A stretch of DNA of 7,415 nucleotides from Gammaproteobacteria bacterium. Its GTDB lineage: Bacteria > Pseudomonadota > Gammaproteobacteria > GRL18. Positions 7,099-7,415 of the stretch are shown one piece after another. Where the stretch lies: positions 1 through 7,415 of the forward strand of contig JALTKC010000072.1 of NCBI GenBank assembly GCA_027076245.1, read 5' to 3'. The notes beneath the pieces are model-generated. The model did no database searches and was not told the DNA's origin. It saw only the letters and a list, made by a program, of their open reading frames with translations. A program made the position numbers and the translations under genes. The first letter of the stretch is position 1, and every line of letters starts with the position of its first letter.

Positions 7099-7127
7099 TT
7101 GAGTCCGGATAAGCTTTTAAGGATAAT
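7099..7127 (+). promoter_or_regulatory. Candidate sigma-70 promoter for the cytochrome c gene
   Basis: TTGAGT (7099-7104), a 17-nt spacer and GATAAT (7122-7127) form a reasonable promoter, with predicted initiation near 7134 and a leader of about 34 nt before the ATG at 7168. The -10 hexamer lies inside the left arm of the inverted repeat at 7121-7149. Confidence 0.4.
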
Positions 7128-7149
7128 AATGATTCCTAACTTATTATCC
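7121..7149. repeat. Perfect 9-bp inverted repeat, operator-like
   Basis: GGATAATAA (7121-7129) and its exact reverse complement TTATTATCC (7141-7149) are separated by 11 nt, giving arm centres 20 bp apart, about two helical turns. It spans the candidate -10 and start site of the cytochrome gene and ends 7 nt before its Shine-Dalgarno. No T tract follows, so it is a poor terminator. A dimeric repressor site is the simplest reading; an RNA hairpin on read-through transcripts from the chemoreceptor is the alternative. Confidence 0.55.
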
Positions 7150-7167
7150 ATCCTGCAGGAGAAAGTT

Positions 7168-7415
7168 ATGTGCAGAATACTGGTCAGGTCGTTATCCGTT
7201 GCTATATTATGTTATTCCGCACTTGCAGGTGCAACTGATAAGGTCACTACTGGACCGTTAAGCACTTATACACCGGAATTAACACCTGAGTTCAGGCAAC
7301 TGCTTAAATCTGCGGATCTGGAGGTGGGTAAAGAATACTTTATGCGCAAGTGTTCTTCATGCCATGATGAATACTATAGTGATACTCATGGCAAAGGACC
7401 GAATTTATGGAATGT
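7168..7415 (+). CDS. Secreted class I-type c-type cytochrome, N-terminal part (runs off right edge)
   Basis: From the ATG at 7168 an open frame continues to the window edge (82 codons plus 2 nt). Residues 1-20 form a Sec signal peptide: arginines at 3 and 7, a hydrophobic core, and SALA before the likely cleavage site. C62-S-S-C65-H66 is a covalent heme c attachment motif, placed after a helix (VGKEYFMRKCSSCH), and GKGPNLWN follows as in class I cytochromes, whose Pro-Asn-Leu segment packs on the heme. The product would be a periplasmic electron carrier or a domain of a larger oxidase or dehydrogenase partner; the distal Met ligand and total length are out of view. The start is secure: AGGAG (7157-7161) lies 6 nt upstream. 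It follows the chemoreceptor by 95 nt and has its own promoter candidate, so it is probably independently expressed. Confidence 0.85.
   Translation, partial: MCRILVRSLSVAILCYSALAGATDKVTTGPLSTYTPELTPEFRQLLKSADLEVGKEYFMRKCSSCHDEYYSDTHGKGPNLWN

Noticed and set aside
7151..7160. TCCTGCAGGA palindrome over the cytochrome Shine-Dalgarno
   Set aside because: With no loop it cannot form a useful hairpin; a 10-bp palindrome is plausible by chance, although its overlap with the ribosome site was considered.

Overview
The window looks like a chromosomal segment of a motile, Gram-negative gammaproteobacterium of moderate GC. The evidence is a UvrB whose motif residues fall at nearly the same positions as in the E. 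coli protein, a tRNA-Val(GAC) of gammaproteobacterial type, an aminotransferase gene divergent from uvrB, a flagellar sigma-28-type promoter, and inner-membrane chemoreceptors. A more precise assignment is not supported; an environmental respiratory lineage, for example a methanotroph-like one, is only a guess.

Layout. (1) Positions 1-108, minus strand: the N-terminus of an aspartate/aromatic aminotransferase-type enzyme running off the left edge. (2) 109-222: a short divergent promoter region shared with uvrB. (3) 223-2229: intact uvrB (668 aa). (4) 2259-2421: a sigma-70-type promoter and a tRNA-Val(GAC) with encoded CCA, followed by a likely intrinsic terminator at 2463-2509. (5) 2522-4941: a sigma-28-type promoter and a NIT-domain chemoreceptor gene broken by two single-base frameshifts, one near 2990 and one in an A7 run at 3784-3790. 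Restoring one base at each gives a 779-residue receptor. (6) 5051-7072: a second, intact chemoreceptor (673 aa) with a Cache-like periplasmic sensor. (7) 7099-7415: a promoter-like element overlapped by a perfect 9-bp inverted repeat, then the N-terminal part of a secreted c-type cytochrome running off the right edge.

How the parts relate. The left third is housekeeping (amino acid metabolism, nucleotide excision repair, a tRNA). The middle is a tandem pair of same-strand chemoreceptor genes with unrelated sensor domains and near-identical signalling tips, which would feed the same type of CheA/CheW array. The cytochrome at the right edge probably starts a separate transcription unit. I did not find an obviously new system. 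The points most worth checking are the doubly frameshifted receptor, whose second lesion lies in a correctly phased A_AAA_AAA slippery heptamer, the sigma-28 promoter in front of it, and the operator-like inverted repeat before the cytochrome gene.
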